In this document: positions 1 through 6,395 of the stretch, piece by piece | Numbering within the stretch: position 1 is the first letter of the stretch | Layout of the letters: each line of letters starts with the position of its first letter | IMG/VR virus record: IMGVR_UViG_3300021085_000006 | Coordinates: 1-23,881 of that record | Direction: 5' to 3' (one strand) | Source: a virus | DNA length: 23,881 nucleotides | Position numbers and translations under genes: made by a program | Notes under the pieces: model-generated | Told to the model about the DNA's origin: nothing | The model's database searches: none | The model's input: the letters and a program-made list of their open reading frames with translations, nothing else

Positions 1-35
1 AAAAGCGCGTTTAATCTGTCGCGAAGTGTTGCCAT
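1..35 (-). CDS. Portal protein, 5' fragment (cut by the window edge)
   Basis: The ATG at 35-33 and the next codons duplicate the start of the full portal gene at 23789. This is the same gene seen a second time because the linearised circle overlaps itself. It is not a second gene or a pseudogene. Confidence 0.9.
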   Translation of the reverse strand, partial: MATLRDRLNAL

Positions 36-127
36 ATGGGTTGCAATTTACTACAGGGAAATTATATCGAAATTCTGCTCTGTCTCCTGTGGAGTCTTCA
101 TGTGTTCACCTATACCCATAACCATGG
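1..127. repeat. Left copy of 127-bp exact terminal identity (circle junction)
   Basis: Bases 1-127 are identical to 23755-23881. Both copies carry the start of the portal gene and the end of the large terminase gene. Joined once, the two ends give a continuous circle of 23,754 bp in which terminase and portal are 15 bp apart. A length of 127 equals a k-mer size often used by short-read assemblers, so this is more likely an assembly overlap than a physical terminal repeat. Confidence 0.95.
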
Positions 128-1742
128 CAACGATCGGATCAATCTTGCCGCCGCTCTTTTGTTTGTCCGCTTTTATGTTGCCCGCCGGATCCATTTTCAA
201 TTCAACGTTTCCAAGCGCCCAACGTAGGACCGGATCGCCATCGTGCCAAACCTTGCCCGTCCTTACCAACACCTCCAGCTGTTTGGTCGGTGACGACATA
301 GATACAAAGCCCTGACCGAATGGCGTCAACGGTACGCCGTCGTCAACTAAGTCGATTGCGATCTGCGTGCTGTTGTATCTGTCGAATGCAATCTTCTCAA
401 TTTGATAGTTATGCATCAAGCTGCTGCCGTCTACCTCCTGACCGTCGGGCCTGTTCATTACGCCGCTTACCAGCCGCCTGATTGCTGCGTAGTCGGTAAC
501 GTTTCCATCTGTAACGTGGAAGTTTGGGAGATCCAAAAACGTGCGGTAGATGTGCGACGGCTCGCGGTCCAGTACGTTATCAATCGTATCGCTTGGCATA
601 AAGTAATGGCCGCGAACGTGGTAGCCTTCGCCGTCAGGGTATACCATCACTAGCGCCGTCATATCGGAAACGCTAGCAAGGTCCAACCCACCCCAACAGA
701 TCCGCCCCGTCAAATCTTCCTGCCGTTCGTTGGCGCTCCAAATTTCGTCCTGTATCCAAGTCTTCGACGCGGTCACCCATTTGTTTAGGTGCTTGGTTTT
801 AAATTCTACCTCACGCGATCCGCCTAGGTTTATGGCTTGCTGTAACTGTGACTCCAATAGCTGCGGCCGTAGCGCCACGCCCAACGATGGATTTGCTTTT
901 ATCCATGTGCTAGAGTCCGTCCAGTCGTCATCTTCATCCAGCTCGTAAATCAAAGCAAATTGTGCGTCGTCGTGCTTTACTCCGTCGAGTATTTCCTTGC
1001 ACGTCTTTTGCATTTCGTAGCATGGAGATTCACGGTTAAAGCCTGCCGTTGTGATGGTAAGGTGTAACGGGTTACGCCGCGCCTGCATACCTGATCGCAG
1101 GACGTTGGCCACGCCGTCCGTTGGGTGCGCGTGATATTCGTCAATGCCGGCGAAGTGTATGTTCAAGCCGTCAAGTGTATCGCGCTCGCTACTCAGGTAC
1201 GTGCATCGCGCTGAGAGCGTCGGCGCTTTAATATCGTGCTTCCCTGCTCTAAGGTGTTTACGGAGCGGCGGCGAGATCGAGACCATCCTTTGCGCTTCGT
1301 CGAATCCGATCTTTGCTTGGTCTTTCTTAGTTGCTGCAAAATAAACCTCGGCAGCTTTTTCCTGATCAAAGAAAAGAGCAGCGAGCGCACAGCCCGCCAT
1401 AAGTGTCGTCTTACCATTCTTGCGAGCAACCGTAATATAAGCATAGTTAAAGCGTCTTGTTCCGTCTTCACGAAACCAACCGTAAAGATTCCACAAGATA
1501 AACTGCTGCCATGGAAGTGGATCGAACGGCTTGCCGTCCCATTCACCGACCGTATGCCGGATTGCCCTTTGAAAAAATGTAATGTAAGCCTGTGCAGTCT
1601 TTGGCTTAAACTCTAGGCCGCGCTCCTCGGCTGTGTCAAGATCCGTTAAGTATCGCTGGCACGCCTTGACTACATACTTGGCCGCTGGTGTTTTGCCTGT
1701 GATAACGTCAAGCGCGTAATTGTGCCCAACGCTGTCAAGCAT
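51..1742 (-). CDS. terL: Terminase large subunit (HK97/Terminase_1 type)
   Basis: ATP-driven DNA packaging motor and genome-cutting nuclease, 563 residues, a normal length. The N-terminal ATPase has a Walker A of the form ARKNGKTT at residues 106-113 and a Walker B IHFAGIDE at 195-202, with D201 and E202 as the metal and catalytic acids. The C-terminal half holds an RNase-H-like nuclease: a GGLDLAS segment near residue 350 and a late KIDPIVA segment near 540 fit its acidic residues. The ATG at 1742 overlaps the small-subunit stop by 8 bp. The stop lies 15 bp before the portal start once the circle is closed, which is the standard packaging order. The nuclease assignment is from family knowledge; the ATPase motifs are directly visible. 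Confidence 0.95.
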   Translation of the reverse strand: MLDSVGHNYALDVITGKTPAAKYVVKACQRYLTDLDTAEERGLEFKPKTAQAYITFFQRAIRHTVGEWDGKPFDPLPWQQFILWNLYGWFREDGTRRFNYAYITVARKNGKTTLMAGCALAALFFDQEKAAEVYFAATKKDQAKIGFDEAQRMVSISPPLRKHLRAGKHDIKAPTLSARCTYLSSERDTLDGLNIHFAGIDEYHAHPTDGVANVLRSGMQARRNPLHLTITTAGFNRESPCYEMQKTCKEILDGVKHDDAQFALIYELDEDDDWTDSSTWIKANPSLGVALRPQLLESQLQQAINLGGSREVEFKTKHLNKWVTASKTWIQDEIWSANERQEDLTGRICWGGLDLASVSDMTALVMVYPDGEGYHVRGHYFMPSDTIDNVLDREPSHIYRTFLDLPNFHVTDGNVTDYAAIRRLVSGVMNRPDGQEVDGSSLMHNYQIEKIAFDRYNSTQIAIDLVDDGVPLTPFGQGFVSMSSPTKQLEVLVRTGKVWHDGDPVLRWALGNVELKMDPAGNIKADKQKSGGKIDPIVAMVMGIGEHMKTPQETEQNFDIISL

Positions 1743-2097
1743 CTTTAAATGTTAAGAGCTGCTCAAGTTCGTCGTCTAGTTCTACCTCGACCTCGATGCG
1801 CTTTCGTGCGGCTGGAGTCATGCCTAATTCTTTTAGAACTACCAAATATTTGGATCTTGATTCTACAAGCATCTGATGCTCAGGCCGGTGCTTCGTCATC
1901 GTGCCGCCGTCCCTGTTTTTAAATTCGTAGGTGTAACCTTTTTCGTCAATCAGCGACTGAAGTTCTCGGACCTCCACGGCTAGGCAAGACGCCATAATCA
2001 ACAGGTCTTCATCCAATTCGCCAATGTGTCGCGCGCTGCGCAGTGCGTTTTTGATCCGCTTGTATTCAAGCTTTTGCGTGTCTGTGAGTACGTCCAT
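1735..2097 (-). CDS. terS: Terminase small subunit, P27 family-like
   Basis: Likely recognises the packaging site and loads DNA onto TerL. The product is 120 residues from the ATG at 2097, the usual size for P27-type small subunits. It is helical and charged, with a central segment and a late stretch (ELGMTPAARKR near residues 90-100) typical of that family. An in-frame TTG 18 bp upstream (2115) would add six residues, but the ATG is preferred. It sits directly between the HNH gene and TerL, overlapping TerL by 8 bp. The family call rests on position and the LGMTPAARKR signature. The DNA-binding role is family knowledge. Confidence 0.85.
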   Translation of the reverse strand: MDVLTDTQKLEYKRIKNALRSARHIGELDEDLLIMASCLAVEVRELQSLIDEKGYTYEFKNRDGGTMTKHRPEHQMLVESRSKYLVVLKELGMTPAARKRIEVEVELDDELEQLLTFKDA

Positions 2098-2195
2098 GCT
2101 CAAAGGTAGCGCCAAAACGCAAAGAAAAAAATGAAATAATTCGCCATGGATACTACGGCGATGCAGGCGCTTTTATCTCAGGTTTTTGCAGGGGG
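2098..2195. other. Noncoding gap before terS; candidate cos region
   Basis: This is one of the longest gaps in the genome, about 98 bp. It holds an A-rich run on the plus strand (2116-2136) and a 5-bp inverted repeat at 2190-2203 that reaches into the HNH stop. In cos phages with an HNH-TerS-TerL-portal order, the packaging site commonly lies just before terS. No cut site can be read from sequence alone. I found no convincing promoter here. Confidence 0.35.
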
Positions 2196-2477
2196 CTACC
2201 CCTCATGTGCTTCACGGCCTGACTTGGAGGCATGGCAAGGGGTGCAGAGGCTCTGCCAGTTGCTTACATCGAAGAACTCAGCCCCTTGGCGGACAGGTAT
2301 AACGTGATCCACCACGTTGGCAGGTCCGCCGCATCCTGTACACTCAGGGTTATTCTTAAGGAAGGCCAGGCGGCTCTTGCGCCACGCGTTTGTCCAGTAC
2401 CTGCGATCTTGTGGCGTGTCTCGCTTGCGTCCTTTGCGCCTCGGATCGGGCGTCTGCTTGCGTGGTATGGTTGGCAT
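2196..2477 (-). CDS. HNH endonuclease, packaging-associated
   Basis: Small metal-dependent nuclease of 93 residues. Visible motifs are C46-x2-C49, D57-H58, N73 and C78-x2-C81-H82. That is a zinc-stabilised beta-beta-alpha HNH fold with the catalytic His in the VVDHVIP segment. The first 25 residues are basic and proline-rich. HNH genes directly before terS-terL-portal are known to assist packaging and cos cleavage in HK97-like phages, and this order is exact here. The ATG shares a base with the preceding stop (TAATG), indicating translational coupling. An unrelated homing role is possible, but position and compact size argue for packaging. Confidence 0.9.
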   Translation of the reverse strand: MPTIPRKQTPDPRRKGRKRDTPQDRRYWTNAWRKSRLAFLKNNPECTGCGGPANVVDHVIPVRQGAEFFDVSNWQSLCTPCHASKSGREAHEG

Positions 2478-2587
2478 TAGGTATAGTAATAACCGTAGTG
2501 GCCTGTCAGCTCATACATCTCGCGGCTGATCCGCTTGAACACTTCCCACCTACAACCATATCCAAGTTCTTTAATGTTGCTGATCAT
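2477..2587 (-). CDS. Small hypothetical protein, coupled to the HNH gene
   Basis: A 36-residue product from the ATG at 2587. It is basic and aromatic, with a tyrosine-rich end (YELTGHYGYYYT). Support is mainly contextual: its TAA stop overlaps the HNH start as TAATG, the arrangement used at real junctions elsewhere in this genome, and it fills an otherwise empty gap after the NinG-like gene. A TTG at 2623, five bases after the NinG stop, would give 48 residues. I do not recognise a family. The same frame stays open upstream to 3025, but that part lies inside the NinG-like gene and is a shadow. Confidence 0.5.
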   Translation of the reverse strand: MISNIKELGYGCRWEVFKRISREMYELTGHYGYYYT

Positions 2588-2627
2588 GTTCACATCTAGC
2601 AACTCATTGCGCTGACCTCTCAACTGG

Positions 2628-3065
2628 TCATACCTTTGCCTTTGCTTTCGGCTTAGGCTTGACCGCTTTAGTCTCTGCGTACCTAAGCGCCTCGGCTCTG
2701 TGATACTCGTATAGGTATTGTAACTCTGATAGCGTGAACTTTCTACCTTGGTGCGCTTGTCGCATAAGCTGCGCAGTTCTTCCGGGGTCTTCGCTTTCAA
2801 TACGGCAGCCAAATATCCATTGTTCTCCTTGTCGGTGAATATTGCAGGCATAGCATTGCGGCTTAACGTTAGATGCTTCCCACCGAGTAGCCATGTGCCT
2901 TCTGCTGAGAAAATGCCCAGCGTGTATCTTAGATGCGTGATGCTTTGCGTTGCAGGTGTAACACGTACAGTCGCCGCGTAGATCTGCCGCTTTCCAGCGG
3001 ATGTGTTTACTAAACCACTCATCAACCTTCTTTTTTAGTTGTGCGTGCGTCTTTTTCTTTGCCAT
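2628..3065 (-). CDS. ninG: NinG/Rap-like recombination nuclease
   Basis: A 145-residue protein resembling lambda NinG (Rap), which acts on recombination intermediates. Visible features are a basic N-terminus (MAKKKTHAQLKKKVD), C35-x2-C38, the histidine cluster H48-A-G-H51, N66, and C71-x2-C74 followed by N75. Together these form a zinc-bound HNH-like core with GHF as in NinG. The C-terminus is a lysine/proline/alanine tail (KPKPKAKAK). It overlaps the preceding gene by 44 bp. Its place after the replication and modification genes fits a role in late DNA processing. Substrate specificity is family knowledge only. Confidence 0.8.
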   Translation of the reverse strand: MAKKKTHAQLKKKVDEWFSKHIRWKAADLRGDCTCYTCNAKHHASKIHAGHFLSRRHMATRWEASNVKPQCYACNIHRQGEQWIFGCRIESEDPGRTAQLMRQAHQGRKFTLSELQYLYEYHRAEALRYAETKAVKPKPKAKAKV

Positions 3066-3405
3066 TACCGTTGATTGCTTCGCTAATGTAGTCCTTTAGC
3101 ATTTCGCGCTCGCGCTTACGGCTTTTGTATTCATCGGACTGCTGGACCCTGTGCCAGTTGGCCCGTAGTTTGCGCCTGTACGCCTCACGTTGCTGAAAGT
3201 AATGCGTCTCGCACATGACCCAAAAGTCTTTGTTGTATTGCGTTACATCAGGATGAGCTGTAAACGTGCCGCTGTTGTTTATAAAATACTCCTTTTCGAT
3301 GTGATGCGGCCTGTATCTGCTCGCGCACTCAGCGCCGTAGACTTCTGTAATGGCGTAGCGGCGTGAGTCCATCAGATCAAGCCAAAATCTTTCTATATCT
3401 GTCAT
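3022..3405 (-). CDS. Hypothetical protein, basic and helical
   Basis: A 127-residue protein of unknown function. The N-terminal half is aromatic and mixed (ERFWLDLMDSRR; HIEKEYFINN). The second half is a highly charged helix rich in Arg, Lys and Glu, ending in a lysine-rich tail. There is one Cys-His pair (CETHYF) but no recognisable catalytic set. It starts ATGA-overlapped with the PAPS-reductase-like gene and overlaps the NinG-like gene by 44 bp, so it is embedded in the operon. Nucleic-acid binding is possible from its charge, but nothing proves it. Confidence 0.7.
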   Translation of the reverse strand: MTDIERFWLDLMDSRRYAITEVYGAECASRYRPHHIEKEYFINNSGTFTAHPDVTQYNKDFWVMCETHYFQQREAYRRKLRANWHRVQQSDEYKSRKREREMLKDYISEAINGNGKEKDARTTKKEG

Positions 3406-4202
3406 AATCCGCAGTATCCTGAATCACATGACCAATCAGAAAAGTATATTTCTGTTTGTGGTCGGTGCTTTTCGATGTTAGTGTAATTAATTTCGCTTTT
3501 GAATTGGTTGCCAGTGCGTTGTTCCTGCTCTTTAAACCATTGCATTTTATTGGGGTGATCGTCAAACTTTTTGCGTAGTACTAGAGCATTACGGTGAAAG
3601 CATCCGACGCAATTGTTTTGCTGTGCAAATGGTAGCGGTATGTCATCCCAATATTGCACGATTTTATCACGTTTAATACCGTTTTCTATAAGTGGAAAAA
3701 CAGGCTTTTGCCATCCTACTTTACCAAACTGCCGCAACCCGTCCACGCATTTGTCAAGCATATTCTTTGCCCTGCGTTCTTCTCCCTGTCTAAATCCAAT
3801 TTGCATTTCAACGGGTTCGCCGATTGTGTTTTGCCACCAATCAAACATTGGTTTAATCTTCATTTCTGTCGTGCAGTAGCGCGCCATGATATTCGGTAAA
3901 TAGCCGCTTTTTTTGTCAATTATCTGTTCAAACGGTAGGCCAGCAACCCAATGAATTTCCTGTTCAAGATATTGTTCAAGTTCGAGAATAGTTTCTAAAA
4001 TTGTATCCTCTTCAAGCGTACCGATAAACTCGCGGCCAATTTTGTCGCTGGCCATCTTTCGCAGTATTGGGTCAGGGTGTTTACATTTTGCGTCGTCTGT
4101 TGTAACCAAAGCAAAAACAAGGTAGTCACTCGGATAATTTGCCGCGATGTATGCCGACGACTGCCCGCCGCTTACGCTTGTTACCGTCTTCATTTCAGTC
4201 AT
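3402..4202 (-). CDS. PAPS-reductase-like PP-loop enzyme
   Basis: A 266-residue member of the PP-loop ATP pyrophosphatase superfamily, of the PAPS reductase/DndC type. The adenylation loop SGGQSS is at residues 11-16, a variant of SGGxDS. An RYCT-x4-K segment near 109-115 and a G-F-R-x3-E-x-R segment near 138-145 match the substrate and pyrophosphate sites of the superfamily. Two cysteine pairs follow, N-C-V-G-C in the C-terminal third and a terminal C-x4-C, which may hold a metal or an Fe-S cluster. It overlaps the DNA methyltransferase as ATGA, suggesting coupled expression. The substrate is not known: sulfate assimilation, DNA sulfur modification and nucleotide modification are all open. 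Confidence 0.8.
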   Translation of the reverse strand: MTEMKTVTSVSGGQSSAYIAANYPSDYLVFALVTTDDAKCKHPDPILRKMASDKIGREFIGTLEEDTILETILELEQYLEQEIHWVAGLPFEQIIDKKSGYLPNIMARYCTTEMKIKPMFDWWQNTIGEPVEMQIGFRQGEERRAKNMLDKCVDGLRQFGKVGWQKPVFPLIENGIKRDKIVQYWDDIPLPFAQQNNCVGCFHRNALVLRKKFDDHPNKMQWFKEQEQRTGNQFKSEINYTNIEKHRPQTEIYFSDWSCDSGYCGL

Positions 4203-4813
4203 TGCATAGGAATTCTAAGTTGTGATTGATGCTGCTGGAGGCGTTTCTTTGCCGCTTCAAAATAATCAATATCCAATTCGCATCCTACCAAATCAAAGCC
4301 AAGGTTATGGCAGGCAATTGCAATTGAACCGCTTCCAAGGTGCGTGTCGAGTATCCTGTCTCCTTCTTTTGCGTAGTTCATTAGCAGCCATTCGTACAAC
4401 TTGACAGGCTTTTGTGTTGGGTGTATTCTTTTGTCGGTTTGCTTGCCGCGATGATACCGAAAAAACCTTACTGCAGTTTTGAATGTGGTATAACATAATT
4501 CTGCATCAGCAAAAGAAAAGCCGTCATTTTGTTTATCCCATATCACCCAACAGGTAGAGTTTTTTCTAATTTTTGACATGAAATTATTTGCGCCCCATAT
4601 CATTTGATTTTCACTAACTCTTTGCAGCTCTTTAAAGTATTGTTCGCTCGGCGCATAGCTATCCCAGTTTTTCACTTCATGCTTGCTGCCACTCCAATTA
4701 TTCTTACCGTCCATACCTAACCCGTAAGGCGGGTCGACAATAGCCAACTCGAAAGCGTTGTCTTCGCACGTTGCAAGGTATTCCATGCAGTCGATGTTGT
4801 GAAGCTCAATCAT
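4199..4813 (-). CDS. DNA (adenine-N6 type) methyltransferase
   Basis: A 204-residue S-adenosylmethionine-dependent DNA methyltransferase. Motif IV, DPPYG, is at residues 27-31. HPTQKP is at 131-136. The AdoMet-binding motif follows as DTHLGSGS at 156-163, so catalytic region precedes AdoMet region, the beta-class order. DPPY points to N6-adenine, though N4-cytosine cannot be excluded. The short middle gives little room for a target-recognition domain, as in orphan phage enzymes. No restriction partner is adjacent. It overlaps its neighbours by 8 bp (upstream) and 4 bp (downstream). Probable roles are protection from host restriction or marking phage DNA. Confidence 0.92.
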   Translation of the reverse strand: MIELHNIDCMEYLATCEDNAFELAIVDPPYGLGMDGKNNWSGSKHEVKNWDSYAPSEQYFKELQRVSENQMIWGANNFMSKIRKNSTCWVIWDKQNDGFSFADAELCYTTFKTAVRFFRYHRGKQTDKRIHPTQKPVKLYEWLLMNYAKEGDRILDTHLGSGSIAIACHNLGFDLVGCELDIDYFEAAKKRLQQHQSQLRIPMQ

Positions 4814-5513
4814 GGCTTTGCTTCTGTCGTTCGTCCATCTCCTGCCGCTCTGTGTACGTTAAGCGGTTCTCTCCTGCCATCCAATCGGCTGCATGCACCC
4901 TAGACGCTATCGGATTCACTTCAGTGGCGTATTCAGGCTGTAAATGCCTCATCGCTTCCTGCTGCATCCGTTCAGCGTCTTTACGTTCGTTCTCGCGTAT
5001 GGTTTGAATAACAGGCTGCTTTAGTTGGTCGTATTTGGTAAAGCAATCCACAAACTGCGCCAATTTTAAGCGTTCGTAGTACGGCCCAAAGCTTTCTTTG
5101 GCCATCATGTACAAGCAAAGCCGCCAGTCTTCAAGCGTGAAGGCCGGGAACTGCTGTACAAGCTCATTCACGGTTAGCGCGATGTGCGCCGGCTCGCTCA
5201 GTGTCTTATTTGCGTCTATAAAGTCCACGCAGCGGCTGATCATGCCAGCAAGTGCCGCACGGGTTGCCCCTTCGTTTACTTTCAACGCCGTTTTCACGTT
5301 TGTGCCTTCAAAGCACTGGGCCACCGTCAGGCTCGATACGTCCAGTTCTTGCAAATTCTGCAAGCTTCTCTCTGTTGACGTCTGTTTTAAGGTTTGCCGC
5401 TCTGCTGGCGTTAGATCGGCCGCCTGCGCGCTGTTTAAAAACAAGGCCTTTGTAGGTGTTTGCGATTGCTCGATGGATTGCGTCGATTGCATCGCTTTCG
5501 GTTTGGTATTCAT
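4806..5513 (-). CDS. Possible helicase loader, DUF6633-like
   Basis: A 235-residue alpha-helical protein. The middle (residues 70-165) contains a segment like AFTLEDWRLCLYMMAKESFG-PYYERL, which resembles the core of DUF6633-type proteins of Bacteroidota phages that commonly follow a replication initiator. A helicase-loading role is inferred from that position and is not proven. The N-terminal 25 residues are Gln/Thr/Ser rich. The start overlaps the initiator gene by 206 bp in another frame, unusually long. The ATG at 5513 has an A-rich leader (ACAAAATG). A SLQNLQE segment before the conserved core suggests that at least residues from about 50 onward are real. The 3' end overlaps the methyltransferase by 8 bp. 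Confidence 0.75.
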   Translation of the reverse strand: MNTKPKAMQSTQSIEQSQTPTKALFLNSAQAADLTPAERQTLKQTSTERSLQNLQELDVSSLTVAQCFEGTNVKTALKVNEGATRAALAGMISRCVDFIDANKTLSEPAHIALTVNELVQQFPAFTLEDWRLCLYMMAKESFGPYYERLKLAQFVDCFTKYDQLKQPVIQTIRENERKDAERMQQEAMRHLQPEYATEVNPIASRVHAADWMAGENRLTYTERQEMDERQKQSHD

Positions 5514-6039
5514 TTTGTAATTGGATCAGTGCCCTTTGTTCACTTTTGGGCGATTTGTATTTGAAACGCTGCTCTGTTTTCTTGTATTCCAGCCACTCGG
5601 ACCACGCGGCAGAAAAGGCGTCTGTTTGCCATGGAAGGACTACAGAAAAATTTTCTTCCTTGTTTTGTAGTGTTTTAGTAATTTGTTTTGTAAGTTGATT
5701 AGTACGTGTCCGTTTGCGCCCACCCCCCTGGCTGTTTGCACCCACCCCCCTGTCCGTTTGCGCCCACCCTAAAGTCCGTTTGTGCCCACCCTGTCCGTTT
5801 GCAACCACCCCCCTCTTGAGGTGGCCGCTTTGAATCAGTCTGTAAATAATCTTACGGGTACGGTCTTCGCTTATGCCGATCGCCTCGGCAAGTTTGGCGT
5901 TGGTCATAAAGCACGCTTTGCCATTTTCCGCGAAGCTGGCGACCTCAGCCAACAGAATACGATCCATTGGCGCGAGGTCCAGCGTCCAAATCTCTAGCGG
6001 TATCCAAATGCCGGTGCGACTACCGTGGGCGCTTTTCAT
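5308..6039 (-). CDS. Replication initiator, lambda-O-like organisation
   Basis: A 243-residue protein. Residues about 10-72 form a winged helix: GIWIPLEIW start, TNAKLAEAIGISEDRTRKII recognition helix, then LIQSGHLKRG wing. Residues 76-110 are a Gly/Arg/Asn linker encoded by five DNA repeats, followed by an Asn/Lys/Thr-rich stretch encoded by AT-rich DNA. From about 135 a helical domain (FSAAWSEWLEYKK onward, with KSPKSEQRAL) resembles C-terminal domains of phage initiators that contact helicase or loader. The start at 6039 is chosen because it overlaps the HTH gene by only 20 bp and begins the conserved part. An ATG at 6090 would overlap much more. The 3' 206 bp also encode the start of the next gene. 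Confidence 0.85.
   Translation of the reverse strand: MKSAHGSRTGIWIPLEIWTLDLAPMDRILLAEVASFAENGKACFMTNAKLAEAIGISEDRTRKIIYRLIQSGHLKRGVVANGQGGHKRTLGWAQTDRGVGANSQGGGRKRTRTNQLTKQITKTLQNKEENFSVVLPWQTDAFSAAWSEWLEYKKTEQRFKYKSPKSEQRALIQLQNEYQTESDAIDAIHRAIANTYKGLVFKQRAGGRSNASRAANLKTDVNREKLAEFARTGRIEPDGGPVL
5639..5704. other. AT-rich stretch beside the iterons; candidate unwinding element
   Basis: These 66 bases contain only 16 G or C (about 76% AT by hand count), clearly richer in AT than their surroundings. They directly follow the iterons in the initiator reading direction and encode the Asn/Gln/Lys/Thr-rich linker. In lambda-type origins an AT-rich stretch next to the O-binding repeats is where the strands first open. 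The role here is inferred from that arrangement. Confidence 0.6.
5708..5814 (-). repeat. Five iterons inside the initiator gene; candidate replication origin
   Basis: Five direct repeats on the plus strand share the core GTCCGTTTGCGCCCACCC. They start at 5708, 5730, 5752, 5774 and 5793; three extend to 22 bp with a CCCCCCT end and two are 19 bp. Spacing is 22, 22, 22 and 19 bp, near two helical turns. Since 22 is not a multiple of three, the same DNA is read in all three frames (encoding GANS, AQTD or HKR-type segments), so the DNA, not the peptide, is conserved. This is how lambda ori sits within gene O. Confidence 0.85.
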
Positions 6040-6247
6040 TGATCTGCTCAATTGTTTCGGCCACTGCGTCGAATAGCTGCAACGGCTCAACGCCGTCCAT
6101 TTGTATGATATGGCCGCTGTGCTTCAGTATGCCCGTCGGGTTTACGGCCATCCAGTTCTTAATAGTCCTCAGGCTTACCCCTAGGTCATCGGCTGCGTGC
6201 TGATCACTTGCCCACTGTTGCCGTATAAACTCTCTGACGTTCATCAT
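6020..6247 (-). CDS. Small helix-turn-helix DNA-binding protein
   Basis: About 75 residues. The segment ASDQHAADDLGVSLRTIKNW is a clear helix-turn-helix: AADDLGVS as first helix and turn, RTIKNWM as recognition helix. A short mixed C-terminal part follows. It lies directly before the initiator, which it overlaps by 20 bp, so it may be a Cro-like regulator or a helper in origin binding. Start choice is uncertain: ATGs at 6265, 6247 and 6244 are in frame, and the later two reduce overlap with the preceding gene, so 6247 is used. There is no divergent partner repressor, so a lysis-lysogeny switch is not evident. Confidence 0.75.
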   Translation of the reverse strand: MMNVREFIRQQWASDQHAADDLGVSLRTIKNWMAVNPTGILKHSGHIIQMDGVEPLQLFDAVAETIEQINEKRPR

Positions 6248-6395
6248 ATTCAATTTTAATTTCATGCTTTATGTGTTTTGCGCGTAGGTCATCCACGTAC
6301 CTCTCAAAGCTGCCGTAGTTGTCGAATGCCACGCGCGTTTTTTGCTGCGGTAAGCTTACTACATATCGCAGGCTACCACTTTGCACCGCCTCCAT
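6204..6395 (-). CDS. Small hypothetical protein in the replication operon
   Basis: A 63-residue product with alternating beta-like segments (LRYVVSLP, HEIKIEYDERQRVYTATVG) and one short helix (FERYVDDLRAK). It resembles a compact alpha/beta protein, but I do not recognise a family. It overlaps the DUF3127-like gene by 23 bp and the HTH gene by 44 bp with the chosen starts. Its ATG at 6395 is the only strong start. Co-transcription with DNA replication genes is the only functional hint. Confidence 0.65.
   Translation of the reverse strand: MEAVQSGSLRYVVSLPQQKTRVAFDNYGSFERYVDDLRAKHIKHEIKIEYDERQRVYTATVGK

Noticed and set aside
1-127. Physical direct terminal repeats of the virion genome
   Set aside because: The repeat is exactly 127 bp, a typical assembler overlap, it cuts two coding genes, and the HNH-terminase order suggests cos packaging.
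2100-2147. A 15-residue hydrophobic leader-like peptide just before terS
   Set aside because: Too short to judge. It lies in AT-rich noncoding DNA where Phe-rich reading is expected by chance.
2190-2203. Hairpin AGGGG/CCCCT as a terminator after the HNH gene
   Set aside because: The stem is only 5 bp and no T run follows on either strand.
2477-3025. A 182-residue minus-strand open frame
   Set aside because: Most of it overlaps the NinG-like gene, which has clear zinc and HNH residues. Only the last 36-48 codons, past the NinG stop, are kept as a small gene.
5708-5814. CRISPR array
   Set aside because: Repeats directly abut one another with no spacers of regular length and lie inside a coding gene, so they fit iterons.
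6020-6265. Lysogeny switch (repressor/Cro pair)
   Set aside because: Only one HTH gene is present, with no divergent partner and no integrase, so there is no support for a temperate life cycle.
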